A DNA stretch of 42,686 nt from Gordonia polyisoprenivorans NBRC 16320 = JCM 10675 (GTDB lineage: Bacteria > Actinomycetota > Actinomycetes > Mycobacteriales > Mycobacteriaceae), in NCBI RefSeq assembly GCF_000241325.1, contig NZ_BAEI01000005.1, forward strand, positions 1-42,686, read 5' to 3'. The position numbers were made by a program, and so were the translations under genes. Positions 1 to 8,050 of this stretch are shown one piece after another (position 1 is the first letter of the stretch; the number at the start of each line of letters is the position of its first letter). The notes beneath the pieces were generated by a model. That model worked only from the letters and a program-made list of their open reading frames with translations. It did no database searches and was not told the origin of the DNA.

Positions 1-137
1 CTAGACCGAACCAGCCTGCTAACCGTATCCACGCACACTGCGCAATGCGGCGCTCTCGATATCTGAGTCGATGTGGCACAGGAAATCGGCCAGCCTGGCG
101 GGTACGAGTCACGGCCAAGAGTCAGACAAGAACAAGA

Positions 138-1391
138 CTATCGACTGCGTCCGCGGGTCTGCGTGCGCGTAGGTGTTTGGACGTGTGGCCGCTCCCTGGA
201 GGGTGCGGTCCCGCGTCCGCGCCCGGGTATGGCACCCGCGCCGCTTGCCGCGGTAAGCGGTGCTGACGCAGCGGTCTCGAGGGCCCGATCGTCGCGAGCG
301 GCGTCGCGGGAACGGTCGGACTCAGCGTTGGCCGCGAGATCTCGTTGGTCGCTGGCGGTGTGGTGGTGGTCGGCGGCTTCGCCGAGTTCGTCGGCGACCG
401 TCTGGTCACGATGAGTGTCGATCGCGTCGGCCATGTCGTCGGTGGTGGTGAACGGTCCGTGCACGACGGCCAGATCGGCGTCGTCGACGCGGTCGGCGGT
501 GTCGGTGTGTTCGTGGGCGAGTTCGGTTTCGGTGTCGGCACGGTGGGTGTGGTCGAGCCACTGTTCGTCGACGTCGGGGACGCTTGGGGTGACGGCGAGG
601 ATGCCGGGGTATTTCTGGGCGATCGCGGTGTCGAAGTCGGTGTCGATTTCGCCGAGGAGTCGGGACGCGCGGGCTCGGTCGGTGGGGGAGTCGGTGGCGG
701 TGGCGAGCCATTCGGCGGCGGCTTCGCGGCGGGCTTGGTCTTCGTCGACGAGGTCGGCAAACTGCTTTTCCGCAGTGCCCCGGCGTTTGTCGTCGAAGAT
801 GCGGGCGGGGACACGGCCATCGAGGAGGTCCCGAAGTGGTGTGGCGGGTGTGTCGGCCCGTTCGTTGTCGAGGCCGGCGGTGGTCTCGGCCGCGGTGCTG
901 GTGGTCGAGCGGGTGGTGCGGTCGCTGTCGGCCTGCTCGGTGGTGAGTTGGCGTTCGCGGTCGTCGGCGATGTCGCGGGCGGCGGCCGCCAGGTCGGTGA
1001 GGCTGCCGTGATGAGGGTTTTCGGCGAGCCAATCATGGAGGTGGCGGGCGGTGTCGGTGCTGCCGGCGACGACGGCGACGGTGCGCTCGTCGAGGGTGGC
1101 TTGCACGACGTGGGTGCCATCAGACAAGGGCGCGCCGGTGCGAACGAGTCCGGTGTCCCGGTCGGCGTGCAGGTAGAGGTCGCCGTCGGCGACCCGTTGG
1201 TTCCATTCGGCGGCTTTGGCCGGGGTGAGCCGGTCGATGGCGGCGGCGTCGGCGGCGAGCTGGATGCGGGCGGCCTCGTTGGTGGGGCTCCACGCGGCGC
1301 GGCCGTTGCGTTCGCGCGCTTGGCGCAGCGCTGCACTCATGGTGCGCGCGGCCATCGCGTAGGCGAGCAGGTGTTCGCGGCCGAGGCTCAT
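138..1391 (-). CDS. Uncharacterised protein downstream of a decayed relaxase
   Basis: A 417-residue protein that I do not recognise by family. It starts MSLGREHLLAYAMAARTMSA and is hydrophilic and rich in Ala, Asp, Thr and Arg. There is no signal peptide or membrane segment. The last ~120 residues are low complexity (Asp/His/Thr, then Arg/Pro/Gly) and probably disordered. Its ATG overlaps the stop of a 20-codon mini-ORF (ATGA) and lies just downstream of the relaxase pseudogene on the same strand, so by position it belongs to a plasmid or ICE mobilisation module. Its frame is intact although its partner is broken. It could be an accessory mobilisation factor or simply not yet decayed; function unknown. 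Confidence 0.55.
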   Translation of the reverse strand: MSLGREHLLAYAMAARTMSAALRQARERNGRAAWSPTNEAARIQLAADAAAIDRLTPAKAAEWNQRVADGDLYLHADRDTGLVRTGAPLSDGTHVVQATLDERTVAVVAGSTDTARHLHDWLAENPHHGSLTDLAAAARDIADDRERQLTTEQADSDRTTRSTTSTAAETTAGLDNERADTPATPLRDLLDGRVPARIFDDKRRGTAEKQFADLVDEDQARREAAAEWLATATDSPTDRARASRLLGEIDTDFDTAIAQKYPGILAVTPSVPDVDEQWLDHTHRADTETELAHEHTDTADRVDDADLAVVHGPFTTTDDMADAIDTHRDQTVADELGEAADHHHTASDQRDLAANAESDRSRDAARDDRALETAASAPLTAASGAGAIPGRGRGTAPSRERPHVQTPTRTQTRGRSR

Positions 1392-1450
1392 AGGGGTGCT
1401 TCACGCAGCCGGGCGAGTTCGTCGGCGACAGTGGGTTCGTTGCTGCTCAT
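1388..1450 (-). CDS. Possible 20-codon mini-ORF coupled to the next gene
   Basis: Reads MSSNEPTVADELARLREAPL then TGA. Its start lies inside the 3' end of the relaxase frame and its stop overlaps the ATG of the 417-residue gene (ATGA). It may be a real small coupling peptide, or the displaced C-terminal end of the relaxase; its Ala/Leu/Arg-rich helical character fits either reading. No independent evidence of expression. Confidence 0.3.
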   Translation of the reverse strand: MSSNEPTVADELARLREAPL

Positions 1451-2076
1451 CGGTGGGGTCCCTTCCGTGGGGTGTCAGGCGGCGTGTCAGCGCGAGTCGG
1501 TCCTCCCACTCCCGCATCACCGCGCGGACCGCCGGGAAATCGTTGCGCGGGTGGAACCGTCGGCCGGTGTCCTGGCGCACCATCACCGCCGCGAGGTGGA
1601 TGTGGTCGTTGCGGGTGTCGGCCGCCGCGCTCGGGTCGCCCGACAAGCCGTGGTGCACCGCAATCTACCGACATGCACCGGGGTCACCGGCCGGCGCGAT
1701 CCCGGTGCGTTCCATCACGTCCCGCGCAATCGCCGCCCACGTATCCATCGACAACGCACCGTCGCCGGCGGGCAGGGAGATCGGGGCGTGCCACACCGGA
1801 CCGTGCTTGGTGAAGAACGCTTCGCCTTCCTCAGGTTGCTTGCGCGGCAAGCCGATCACGTCAGCGGGCTCGCCGATGTGACGGACCAACGCCGACAGCT
1901 CGGCCTGGTCGAAGTCGAACTGGGCGTCACCTACTCGGCTCGGGTTGCAGAGCGCCCGGGTCGTTCTGCCAGGCGGCGATCACAGTCGGGTTCGTGTGCG
2001 AATTTTGTCGGCCCGGGCCCGTCAGGTGGTCGACCAACGTGCGCGAGTCGCGCCCGCGAATCACCTTGGCGATCAC
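1401..2076 (-). pseudogene. Relaxase/mobilisation nuclease, broken by a frameshift and an amber codon
   Basis: Three pieces read on the minus strand give one MobA/VirD2-like relaxase. The N-terminus (from GTG at 2076) reads VIAKVIRGRDSRTLVDHLTG and continues PGRQNSHTN, a typical actinobacterial relaxase start. That frame closes at 1927-1929. Shifting by one base continues with FDFDQAELSALVRHIGEP and WHAPISLPAGDGALSMDTWA. This middle frame is cut by TAG at 1665-1667 in the context CR-stop-IAVHHG, where relatives have CRW(I/V)AVRHG, so a Trp codon (TGG) became TAG. The same frame then resumes with the metal-binding motif NDHIHLAAVMVRQD. A full protein would be ~225 residues, short for a relaxase because the C-terminal half is a separate frame or lost. 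The GTG start overlaps the stop of the upstream mobC remnant. The two lesions together make it non-functional. Confidence 0.75.
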
Positions 2077-2201
2077 CGCAACCTCCGCAACAGCCGCATC
2101 AACTCGTCATCGACGCGCGTGTTGGTGCGCCGCACGAAATCCAGCCCCGACTCGAGGCGCTCTAGCTGTCCGTGGCAATCGCAGACCGAGGCGTGGCGAA
2201 C
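2073..2201 (-). pseudogene. MobC-like relaxosome protein, C-terminal remnant
   Basis: An open stretch ending LERLESGLDFVRRTNTRVDD then ELMRLLRRLR-stop, preceded in frame by a TGA at 2202-2204. The final residues and position (stop overlapping the relaxase GTG start) match the usual mobC-relaxase gene pair of actinobacterial mobilisable elements. Only about 40 residues remain, so the 5' part has been deleted or has diverged. The family call rests on context more than on sequence. Confidence 0.4.
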
Positions 2202-2238
2202 TCAGGTGGGAGCTCGCTGAGGACCGAAAGCCGTCCGG

Positions 2239-2264
2239 TGAGACGAATGCGAATGTGCGTCTCA
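2239..2264. repeat. Inverted repeat, 7-bp arms
   Basis: TGAGACG (2239-2245) and CGTCTCA (2258-2264) pair perfectly across 12 bases. It lies in the ~250-bp gap between the decayed mobilisation module and the exported-protein operon. No T-run follows in either direction, so it is more likely an operator or element edge than a terminator. The rest of the gap (2202-2455) shows only a candidate promoter. Confidence 0.35.
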
Positions 2265-2352
2265 TCACGTTCGAGGCCTCCGAGTATGGGCAAAGCCGAC
2301 AAGAAATCGCCCTGAACTGGTCATTTGCAGCGAATCGGCAAGCCGACCGCGA

Positions 2353-2381
2353 TTGCGCCTCAGATTACTCTCAGGTAAGTT
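2353..2381 (+). promoter_or_regulatory. Candidate promoter for the exported-protein pair
   Basis: TTGCGC (2353-2358) and TAAGTT (2376-2381) are separated by exactly 17 bases and fit an actinobacterial SigA-type promoter (TTGnnn, TAnnnT). It is placed 75 bp before the first ATG. Pattern only. Confidence 0.3.
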
Positions 2382-2455
2382 CGCGCCACCGCTTTGGCGG
2401 CGGGTCACACCCGCGGCGATGCGGGGATTCGGTGAGCGAGAAGGGGTGGGCCCGC

Positions 2456-3850
2456 ATGCGGTCACGTGCCGGGGTGTCGAGAAGTGCCAGTAGGGGAAGA
2501 GTAGGCGGAATCGTCGGTCTCGTGGTCCTCGTGCTCGTGGTGTGGTTCCAGATCCCGGGTGTTGCCGCGGCCGACGAGCCGCCGACCTACTCGGGTGCGG
2601 TGCCGCTGACCCCGCCGGGACTCGGGACGATCTTCGGTGGCTATGTGCTCGGCACCTTCCGCGACGGACGCCTCGCGACCGGGCAAGAAGACTTCGAAGG
2701 TCTGGCCGCCAATGATCCCTTCTATGTCGAGCCGTCGACCTCGCAGGACGTCAAGCCCGGAACCCTGTTGAAGGCCAAGCGTTTCGACGTGTTGTTCGCC
2801 GGGGTCAAGCCCGCGCACGTGGCCGCCTACAAGATCATGTATGTCACCGAGAACGTTCGGGGACGCAAGGTGATCTCGACCGGCGTCGTCATGATCCCCG
2901 AGGACGGCAAGCCCAACGGTTCGCGTTCGGTGGTCGCCTACCAGGAGGCCAACGATTCGGTCGGTGCGAAATGCCATCCGTCGACCCAGTGGAGCGGTGG
3001 CGCGCTCGGCGAGGCGTCGGCGTGGTCGGCGCTCGGGCCGCTGGCACTGATGTTTCAGCGCGGACTCGCCGTGGTGATCTCCGATATCGGCAACGACGCC
3101 GATCCGTCACCGCACGGCGTCTTCGCCGGAAAGTTCGCAGGCCACGCGTTACTCGACGGTGTCCGTGCGGCATATCGGGTCGGCCCGGCCGCGCTGAATC
3201 CGCGCAATCCGGTGGGGATCTTCGGCGTCGCCGGGGGCGGGGTCGGCGCCGGATTCGCCGCCGAGAACGTCGCGCGCTACGCACCCGAGATCAATCTCAA
3301 GGCAACGATGCTCGAGGGTATGGCGGTCGAACAGAAGAACTTCATCAGATTCGCCGACGGTCGGCTCGGGACCGGATTCGTCTTCGCCACGCTGCTCGGA
3401 CTGGAGGCTCAGTACCCCGAGATGGCGTTGGACGCGAAACTGAACCCGGCCGGCCGCGCACTCGCCGATGCCTACCGGAAGTCGTGTCAGATGGCGTATT
3501 TCGGTATGCCGCCGCTGGTCCCGCTGAAGACCCTGTTCACCAGCGGGCAAGCCCCGGCCGACATCCCCGAGTTCGCGCATGTCTACCGCGACAACACCCT
3601 TGGCCGCGGAGATCGCCCGCGCGGCAAGGTGCTGGTCTCGGCATGTAACGCCGACAACTCGTTCATGTCCCTGATCCCCGCCGCCGACTCCAAGAACCTG
3701 GTGACCCGCTATGCGCGGCAGGGCGCCGACGCCCAGTACTACGGAATGAACTGCGGCATGGACGTTTTCGTCACCAACATCTACAAGTGGGGTACCGAGC
3801 TGTTCGGCATGCACACCGTCGACTGGCTGGCCACGGAAGTGAACTCATGA
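2456..3850 (+). CDS. Exported LIP-family lipase-like protein lacking the nucleophile serine
   Basis: 464 residues. The ATG at 2456 is chosen because AAGGGG lies ~9 bases upstream; the frame runs open far upstream but without coding character. A hydrophobic stretch at residues 17-38 followed by AAADEPP looks like a signal peptide. The body matches secretory lipases of the LIP family: VVAYQEANDSVGAKCHPSTQ region, GLAVVISDIGND, then the nucleophile elbow and YAPEINLKATM. In active members the elbow is GYSQGG; here it reads FGVAGGG, so the catalytic Ser is Ala259 (codon GCC at 3230). An Asp-containing loop (SACNADNSF) and a late His (FGMHTVDW) are present. The protein is therefore probably a non-catalytic binding protein, or uses another residue. 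The stop overlaps the start of the next gene (ATGA), so the two are translated together. Family call is strong; lack of activity is inferred from one residue. Confidence 0.8.
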   Translation: MRSRAGVSRSASRGRVGGIVGLVVLVLVVWFQIPGVAAADEPPTYSGAVPLTPPGLGTIFGGYVLGTFRDGRLATGQEDFEGLAANDPFYVEPSTSQDVKPGTLLKAKRFDVLFAGVKPAHVAAYKIMYVTENVRGRKVISTGVVMIPEDGKPNGSRSVVAYQEANDSVGAKCHPSTQWSGGALGEASAWSALGPLALMFQRGLAVVISDIGNDADPSPHGVFAGKFAGHALLDGVRAAYRVGPAALNPRNPVGIFGVAGGGVGAGFAAENVARYAPEINLKATMLEGMAVEQKNFIRFADGRLGTGFVFATLLGLEAQYPEMALDAKLNPAGRALADAYRKSCQMAYFGMPPLVPLKTLFTSGQAPADIPEFAHVYRDNTLGRGDRPRGKVLVSACNADNSFMSLIPAADSKNLVTRYARQGADAQYYGMNCGMDVFVTNIYKWGTELFGMHTVDWLATEVNS

Positions 3851-5175
3851 ACGCCGAACCCACGAACGCCGAACCCACGGAGATCGACTGCATGCAAAGG
3901 GTCGGGCACCCGAAGGGGGCTGGATTCCCGCTGCGTCGGCTGATCCTGCTCCTGGCACTGGCCTGCGCGCTGGTCGGGTCCGCGGTGGTGGCCGGACCTG
4001 CCCGCGCCGCCGACCTCGACCCGTATCTCGATCTGCCACTGACCAATCGGTACGCCGACCACTACGGCGGAGGTGTCAACCGCGCGCTGCCCACCGATCT
4101 CGGCAGGCTCTCCGAGTTGGTCACCGAGGCCCGTGCGTCCGGTCTCGATGCCCACCGCTATGCGGCTCTGCTGTTCCAGTATCGCTTGGTGCAGGCGACC
4201 ACTGAGGCCGGAATCGACTTGACCGGTTGGGATCCCGCCAAGGGATTCGCGGCCACTCGCGCCGACATGATCAAGTCCTATCGCTACTACGAGAACTTCC
4301 AGATCGCCCATCGGAACCTGCAATGGGCCGGTATGGCCGGACTGGTCGGTGCCGACTTCGGCGGCGGTATCGCCGATGTCGTGCTCGCCGGTGACATCTA
4401 TGCGATCCGTGGACTGCAACCGCTCGCCGCGCGGATCATCGAGACGGCGACCTCGGTCGCCGGCCCGGGGTTGATCGGTGTGTTCCCCAAGGGTTTACAG
4501 ACCTTGGCCTATCACGCCGACAAGATCACCCCCGCCGACCTGACCTGGTTCGCCGAGCGGGTGCTGGTGATGCAGAAGGCCATTTTCACCGACCTCATGC
4601 CCCAGCACGTCGCCTTCGTCCGCGACGGACTGCGTGGCATCGACGAATTCCGCCGAGCCGGGATCATCGACGACGCCGTCGCCACCGCGTGGCAGGGCAT
4701 CGCCTCCGGGGATCCCGACCGGGTGGCCGCGGGCAATGCGACCCTGCTGCATCGTGAGCAGTTCGACGTCGTCGGTTGGCAATTCGACGACGTACGCAAC
4801 TACCGCAAGGCCGACGGGGTCGGCGCTGCACTGACCTACGCGATGACCCTGGTCGGGTCTCCGTCGGTGGCCGGCGTACCCGCGCTGCGCGACTTCATTC
4901 CGTTCGTCCACACCACCCGCCTCGCCAACGGGACGACGCTGATCATCACGACACCGATCGCGAACTGGGACTGGTCGGTGTTCGATCAACGCTGGCGCTA
5001 CGTGACCACCGAACTGCTGCCGCGCTATCGCGACCTGGTGGACCACCGTTTCGCCGACCTCGTCGCGACGATGCGTGTCCCGTACGACACCCAATTCGAA
5101 AGCCACCGGCCGATCTTCAACATCTACAAGATCCTTTCCGATGCGGCGGCGCGCACAGTGGTGACCGTCCACTGA
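3847..5175 (+). CDS. Exported protein of unknown function coupled to the pseudo-lipase
   Basis: 442 residues from the ATG that overlaps the upstream stop. A second ATG at 3892 has a better ribosome site (GGAGA, 9 bases away) and gives a conventional signal peptide: basic RR, hydrophobic LILLLALACALVGSAVVAG, cleavage after ARA. The 45 bases between the two starts contain an exact 15-bp tandem duplication (3850-3879, NAEPT twice), so 3892 may be the true start. The mature protein is mostly helical with few cysteines, contains no motif I know and no lipobox, and ends VVTVH. Coupling to the lipase-like protein suggests they work together at or outside the cell envelope. No function assigned. Confidence 0.75.
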   Translation: MNAEPTNAEPTEIDCMQRVGHPKGAGFPLRRLILLLALACALVGSAVVAGPARAADLDPYLDLPLTNRYADHYGGGVNRALPTDLGRLSELVTEARASGLDAHRYAALLFQYRLVQATTEAGIDLTGWDPAKGFAATRADMIKSYRYYENFQIAHRNLQWAGMAGLVGADFGGGIADVVLAGDIYAIRGLQPLAARIIETATSVAGPGLIGVFPKGLQTLAYHADKITPADLTWFAERVLVMQKAIFTDLMPQHVAFVRDGLRGIDEFRRAGIIDDAVATAWQGIASGDPDRVAAGNATLLHREQFDVVGWQFDDVRNYRKADGVGAALTYAMTLVGSPSVAGVPALRDFIPFVHTTRLANGTTLIITTPIANWDWSVFDQRWRYVTTELLPRYRDLVDHRFADLVATMRVPYDTQFESHRPIFNIYKILSDAAARTVVTVH

Positions 5176-5269
5176 GCCGCGTCCAAGCCCGGCCGATGGC
5201 GCCGACCACGCGGATGCGACCCACGCCATTGGGTAATCTCTGAGGTGACATCGACTTCAGGGAAGGCCC

Positions 5270-7021
5270 ATGACCTCATCACCGAGTTCCGGGGTGGGAG
5301 CGTCATCGGCGCAAGGCCGGCCCCCACGCCGAGGCACCGCGACCCGATGGAGCCGGGCGCGGCGACGTTACGCCCTCCTCGTGTGGGGCGCGGTCGGTGA
5401 GCCGGGGGCGACCGAATGGGCGCAACTCGGTACCGCCGGGCGTCGCCGGTTGGCGACACGCGCCCTCGCCATTTCCTCGACCGCCATCGTCGGCAGCAAC
5501 GCGCTCATCGGTTTCGAGACCTTCCTCCTGGTGCAGCTGTCGTACAACGGGGGACTGCTGACGGTCGACGAGACCCTGCGCGCGCCCAACTTTCCCGGCA
5601 TCGTCACCGCCATCGTGGTGTGCATCGTCGTCAATCTGGTCCTCGGGGTTCTCACGCTGCGCCCGCAATTCCGCTGGTTCATCTCCGGCGACCCCGCTGA
5701 TCATGCGCGTCGTGTTGCGGTGCAACGAATTCCGGCATTCCAGGTGCTCAGCACGTCGATCGCGTGGGCGGCGTCGGTGCTCAGCTACATCGCCATGTCC
5801 GCCGAAACCCTCACCGTCGAAACGGTGTTCGGCGTGGCGGTGGCGTTCGCGCTGGCCGGCATGTCGAGCGCGTGTCTGACGTATCTGTTCGCCGAACGCG
5901 CCTCGCGGCCACTGATGATGGTGGCGCTCGCCTCCGACCCGACCTCGCGCGTCGTGCACGGTGTGCGGGGCCGGATGTTCGCGGTGTGGGCGGTCAGTTC
6001 GGCTGTGCCGATGGTCGGTCTGATCATCCTCAACGTCGGGCGCAGGCTGCACATGCTGCCACCGGTGGCCGCCGACATCGACTGGGCGAGTGTGGTTCTC
6101 GCGCTCGTCGGACTCGCTGCCGGCGCCCGCATCATCGTCCTCGTCGGCCAGTCCCTGATCGATCCGCTCACCGAACTACGCGACGCGGTGGAGAAGGTCC
6201 ATGCCGGCGACCTCGACGCCCACGTCGACGTGTACGACTCCTCCGAACTAGGGGTACTGCAGCAGGGATTCAACGAGATGGTCACCGGCCTCGACGAGCG
6301 CGAACGCATGCGGGAACTGTTCGCCCGCCACGTCGGCGACACCGTCGCCGAACTCGCAATCGAGAGAGGGATGGGTCTGCACGGCACCAACGCCGAGGTC
6401 GGGGTGTTGCTCGTCGACATCGTCGGCTCCACCACCATCGCGCAGGAACGCCGCCCACAGGACACCGCGGCGCTGCTCAACGAATTCTTCGAGATCGTCG
6501 CGCAGGTCGTCGACGACCACCGGGGATTCGTGAACAAATTCGAGGGCGATGCCGCGCTCGCGGTGTTCGGGGCGCCGGTGGCGATCGACGATCCCGCCGG
6601 TGCGGCGTTGGCCGCGGCCCGGGACCTCGCGCGCGGCCTGAGCGAGGCCCTCGACGTCCGCTGGGGGATCGGGGTCTCCTTCGGCACCGCCTTCGCCGGG
6701 AACATCGGCGCCGAACGGCGATACGAGTACACGGTGATCGGCGACCCGGTCAACGAATGCGCACGCCTGTCGGAGATGGCCAAGACCAGTCGGGTGCCGG
6801 TGCTCGGGAGCGGGGCGGCCATCGCCGGCGCCGACGACGCCGAGGCGCAACACTGGACGATGCTGGGTAAACGCGTCGTGCGCGGACGCACCGAGGCCAC
6901 CGAGATCTACGGCCCAATCGATCTCGTTCCCGAGAGCGCCCCCACGGTGGGCGACGTGATCTCCGGACTGCTGCGCCCGGTGAAATGGCTGGGGTCGGCC
7001 GGACTGATGCGCCTGCGGTAG
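5270..7021 (+). CDS. Membrane adenylate cyclase, class III, with HAMP domain
   Basis: 583 residues. The first ~310 hold about six membrane helices; a HAMP segment follows (~310-360, IDPLTELRDAVEKVHAGDLD) and then a class III cyclase domain (~375-560). Both metal-binding aspartates are present (D383 in LLVDIVGST, D427 in NKFEGDAALAVFG), as are the base-selecting lysine K423 and the transition-state Asn/Arg in GDPVNECARL, so it should make cAMP from ATP. The architecture equals that of Mtb Rv3645 and Rv1318c-1320c (recalled). It is monocistronic: 94 bp follow the upstream gene and a repeat tract follows it. cAMP from enzymes like this would feed a Crp regulator, relevant to the Crp-type site upstream of rpfA at 30051. 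Confidence 0.93.
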   Translation: MTSSPSSGVGASSAQGRPPRRGTATRWSRARRRYALLVWGAVGEPGATEWAQLGTAGRRRLATRALAISSTAIVGSNALIGFETFLLVQLSYNGGLLTVDETLRAPNFPGIVTAIVVCIVVNLVLGVLTLRPQFRWFISGDPADHARRVAVQRIPAFQVLSTSIAWAASVLSYIAMSAETLTVETVFGVAVAFALAGMSSACLTYLFAERASRPLMMVALASDPTSRVVHGVRGRMFAVWAVSSAVPMVGLIILNVGRRLHMLPPVAADIDWASVVLALVGLAAGARIIVLVGQSLIDPLTELRDAVEKVHAGDLDAHVDVYDSSELGVLQQGFNEMVTGLDERERMRELFARHVGDTVAELAIERGMGLHGTNAEVGVLLVDIVGSTTIAQERRPQDTAALLNEFFEIVAQVVDDHRGFVNKFEGDAALAVFGAPVAIDDPAGAALAAARDLARGLSEALDVRWGIGVSFGTAFAGNIGAERRYEYTVIGDPVNECARLSEMAKTSRVPVLGSGAAIAGADDAEAQHWTMLGKRVVRGRTEATEIYGPIDLVPESAPTVGDVISGLLRPVKWLGSAGLMRLR

Positions 7022-7050
7022 CGGCAAACGCCCGCGGTGACACACTGCTC

Positions 7051-7110
7051 TTCTCCGCCTCTCGGCCCGCTCTCCTCCGCCTCTCGGCCCGCTCTCCTCC
7101 GCCTCTCGGC
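7051..7110. repeat. Tandem 20-22 bp repeat, three copies
   Basis: Copies at 7051-7070, 7071-7092 and 7093-7110 share the core CTCCGCCTCTCGG; copies 2 and 3 also share the leading TCTCCT. They sit in the gap between the cyclase and the SDR, ~50 bp before the SDR start. The motif CGGCCCGCTC is shared with the 36-bp array at 32304. No open frame of note. Confidence 0.8.
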
Positions 7111-7162
7111 GATGTCGTGGCAGGGTGAGAGGGAGCACACCGCAGCGACAAAGGGGCATTCC

Positions 7163-8038
7163 ATGAGTGGTTGGTCGACGCACGACATCCCGGATCAAAC
7201 GGGCCGGACCTTCATCGTGACCGGGGCCAACTCCGGACTCGGTGCCGAGACCACCAAGGCGCTGGTCGGTGCGGGCGCGGAGGTCATCATGGCCTGCCGC
7301 AACACCGCCAAGGCCGACGACGTGGCCCGCGGCCTCGGCGACCGGGCGCGGGTGGCCGCGCTCGACCTCGCCGACCTCGCGTCGGTCCGGGCCTTCGCCG
7401 ACGGGGTCGGCAGCATCGACGTCCTCATCAACAACGCCGGCGTGATGGCGCTGCCGTTGCGGCGCACCGCCGACGGCTTCGAGATGCAGATGGGCACCAA
7501 CCATCTGGGCCACTTCGCGCTCACCGGTCTGCTCCTGCCCAAGATCGGTGACCGCGTGGTGACGTTGTCGTCGGGGTTGCACCAACTCGGCCGCATCGAT
7601 CTCGCCGACCTCGATTGGCGCAACCGCCGCTACCGGCGCTGGCGGGCCTACGGTGACTCGAAGATGGCCAACCTGATGTTCGGCATGGACCTCGCCGACC
7701 GCTTCGACGCCGCGGACGGCGACGGTCGGCTCTCGCTGATCGCCCACCCCGGCTACGCGGCCACCGAACTGCAGGGCCACACCGAGTCGCTCATGGATTC
7801 GGCGATGAAGATCGGCAACTTGTTCGCGCAGTCGGCCGCCGACGGCGCGCTGCCCACGCTGTACGCCGCGACCGCACCGGACGTCGTCAACGGCACCTTC
7901 TACGGGCCGAGCCACCTCTTCGGTATGCGTGGGGCGCCGGGGGTGTCGGCCTTCAGCGGCCGCGCCAACGACCGAGCGATCCGTGACGGACTGTGGGCGG
8001 AGTCGGAGAAGCTCACCGGCGTCTCCTATCCGATCTAG
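7163..8038 (+). CDS. Short-chain dehydrogenase/reductase
   Basis: 291 residues. The ATG at 7163 is preceded by AAAGGGG at a good distance. Classical SDR features are present: nucleotide-binding TGANSGLG near the N-terminus, LINNAGVMA in the middle, catalytic YGDSK (Tyr and Lys four apart) and a serine in VTLSSG. The overall look (MACRN, NHLGHFALTGLLL) is that of the retinol-dehydrogenase/protochlorophyllide-reductase-like SDR group common in mycobacteria. The substrate cannot be read from sequence. It stands alone, convergent with the AlkB-like gene 12 bp downstream. Confidence 0.9.
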   Translation: MSGWSTHDIPDQTGRTFIVTGANSGLGAETTKALVGAGAEVIMACRNTAKADDVARGLGDRARVAALDLADLASVRAFADGVGSIDVLINNAGVMALPLRRTADGFEMQMGTNHLGHFALTGLLLPKIGDRVVTLSSGLHQLGRIDLADLDWRNRRYRRWRAYGDSKMANLMFGMDLADRFDAADGDGRLSLIAHPGYAATELQGHTESLMDSAMKIGNLFAQSAADGALPTLYAATAPDVVNGTFYGPSHLFGMRGAPGVSAFSGRANDRAIRDGLWAESEKLTGVSYPI

Positions 8039-8050
8039 GGTCGCCGAGCC

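Noticed and set aside
1..137. tRNA or attachment site at the edge of the mobilisation module
   Set aside because: No cloverleaf or repeated core could be recognised in this stretch.
1658..1675. Second frameshift in the relaxase
   Set aside because: The frame is the same on both sides; the interruption is an in-frame TAG at a Trp position.
345..2165. 606-codon plus-strand frame over the mobilisation module
   Set aside because: Gly/Val-rich translation antisense to the relaxase and downstream gene; relaxase motifs are on the minus strand.
6248..7915. 555-codon minus-strand frame
   Set aside because: Spans the cyclase, an intergenic repeat and the SDR in antisense; no motif.
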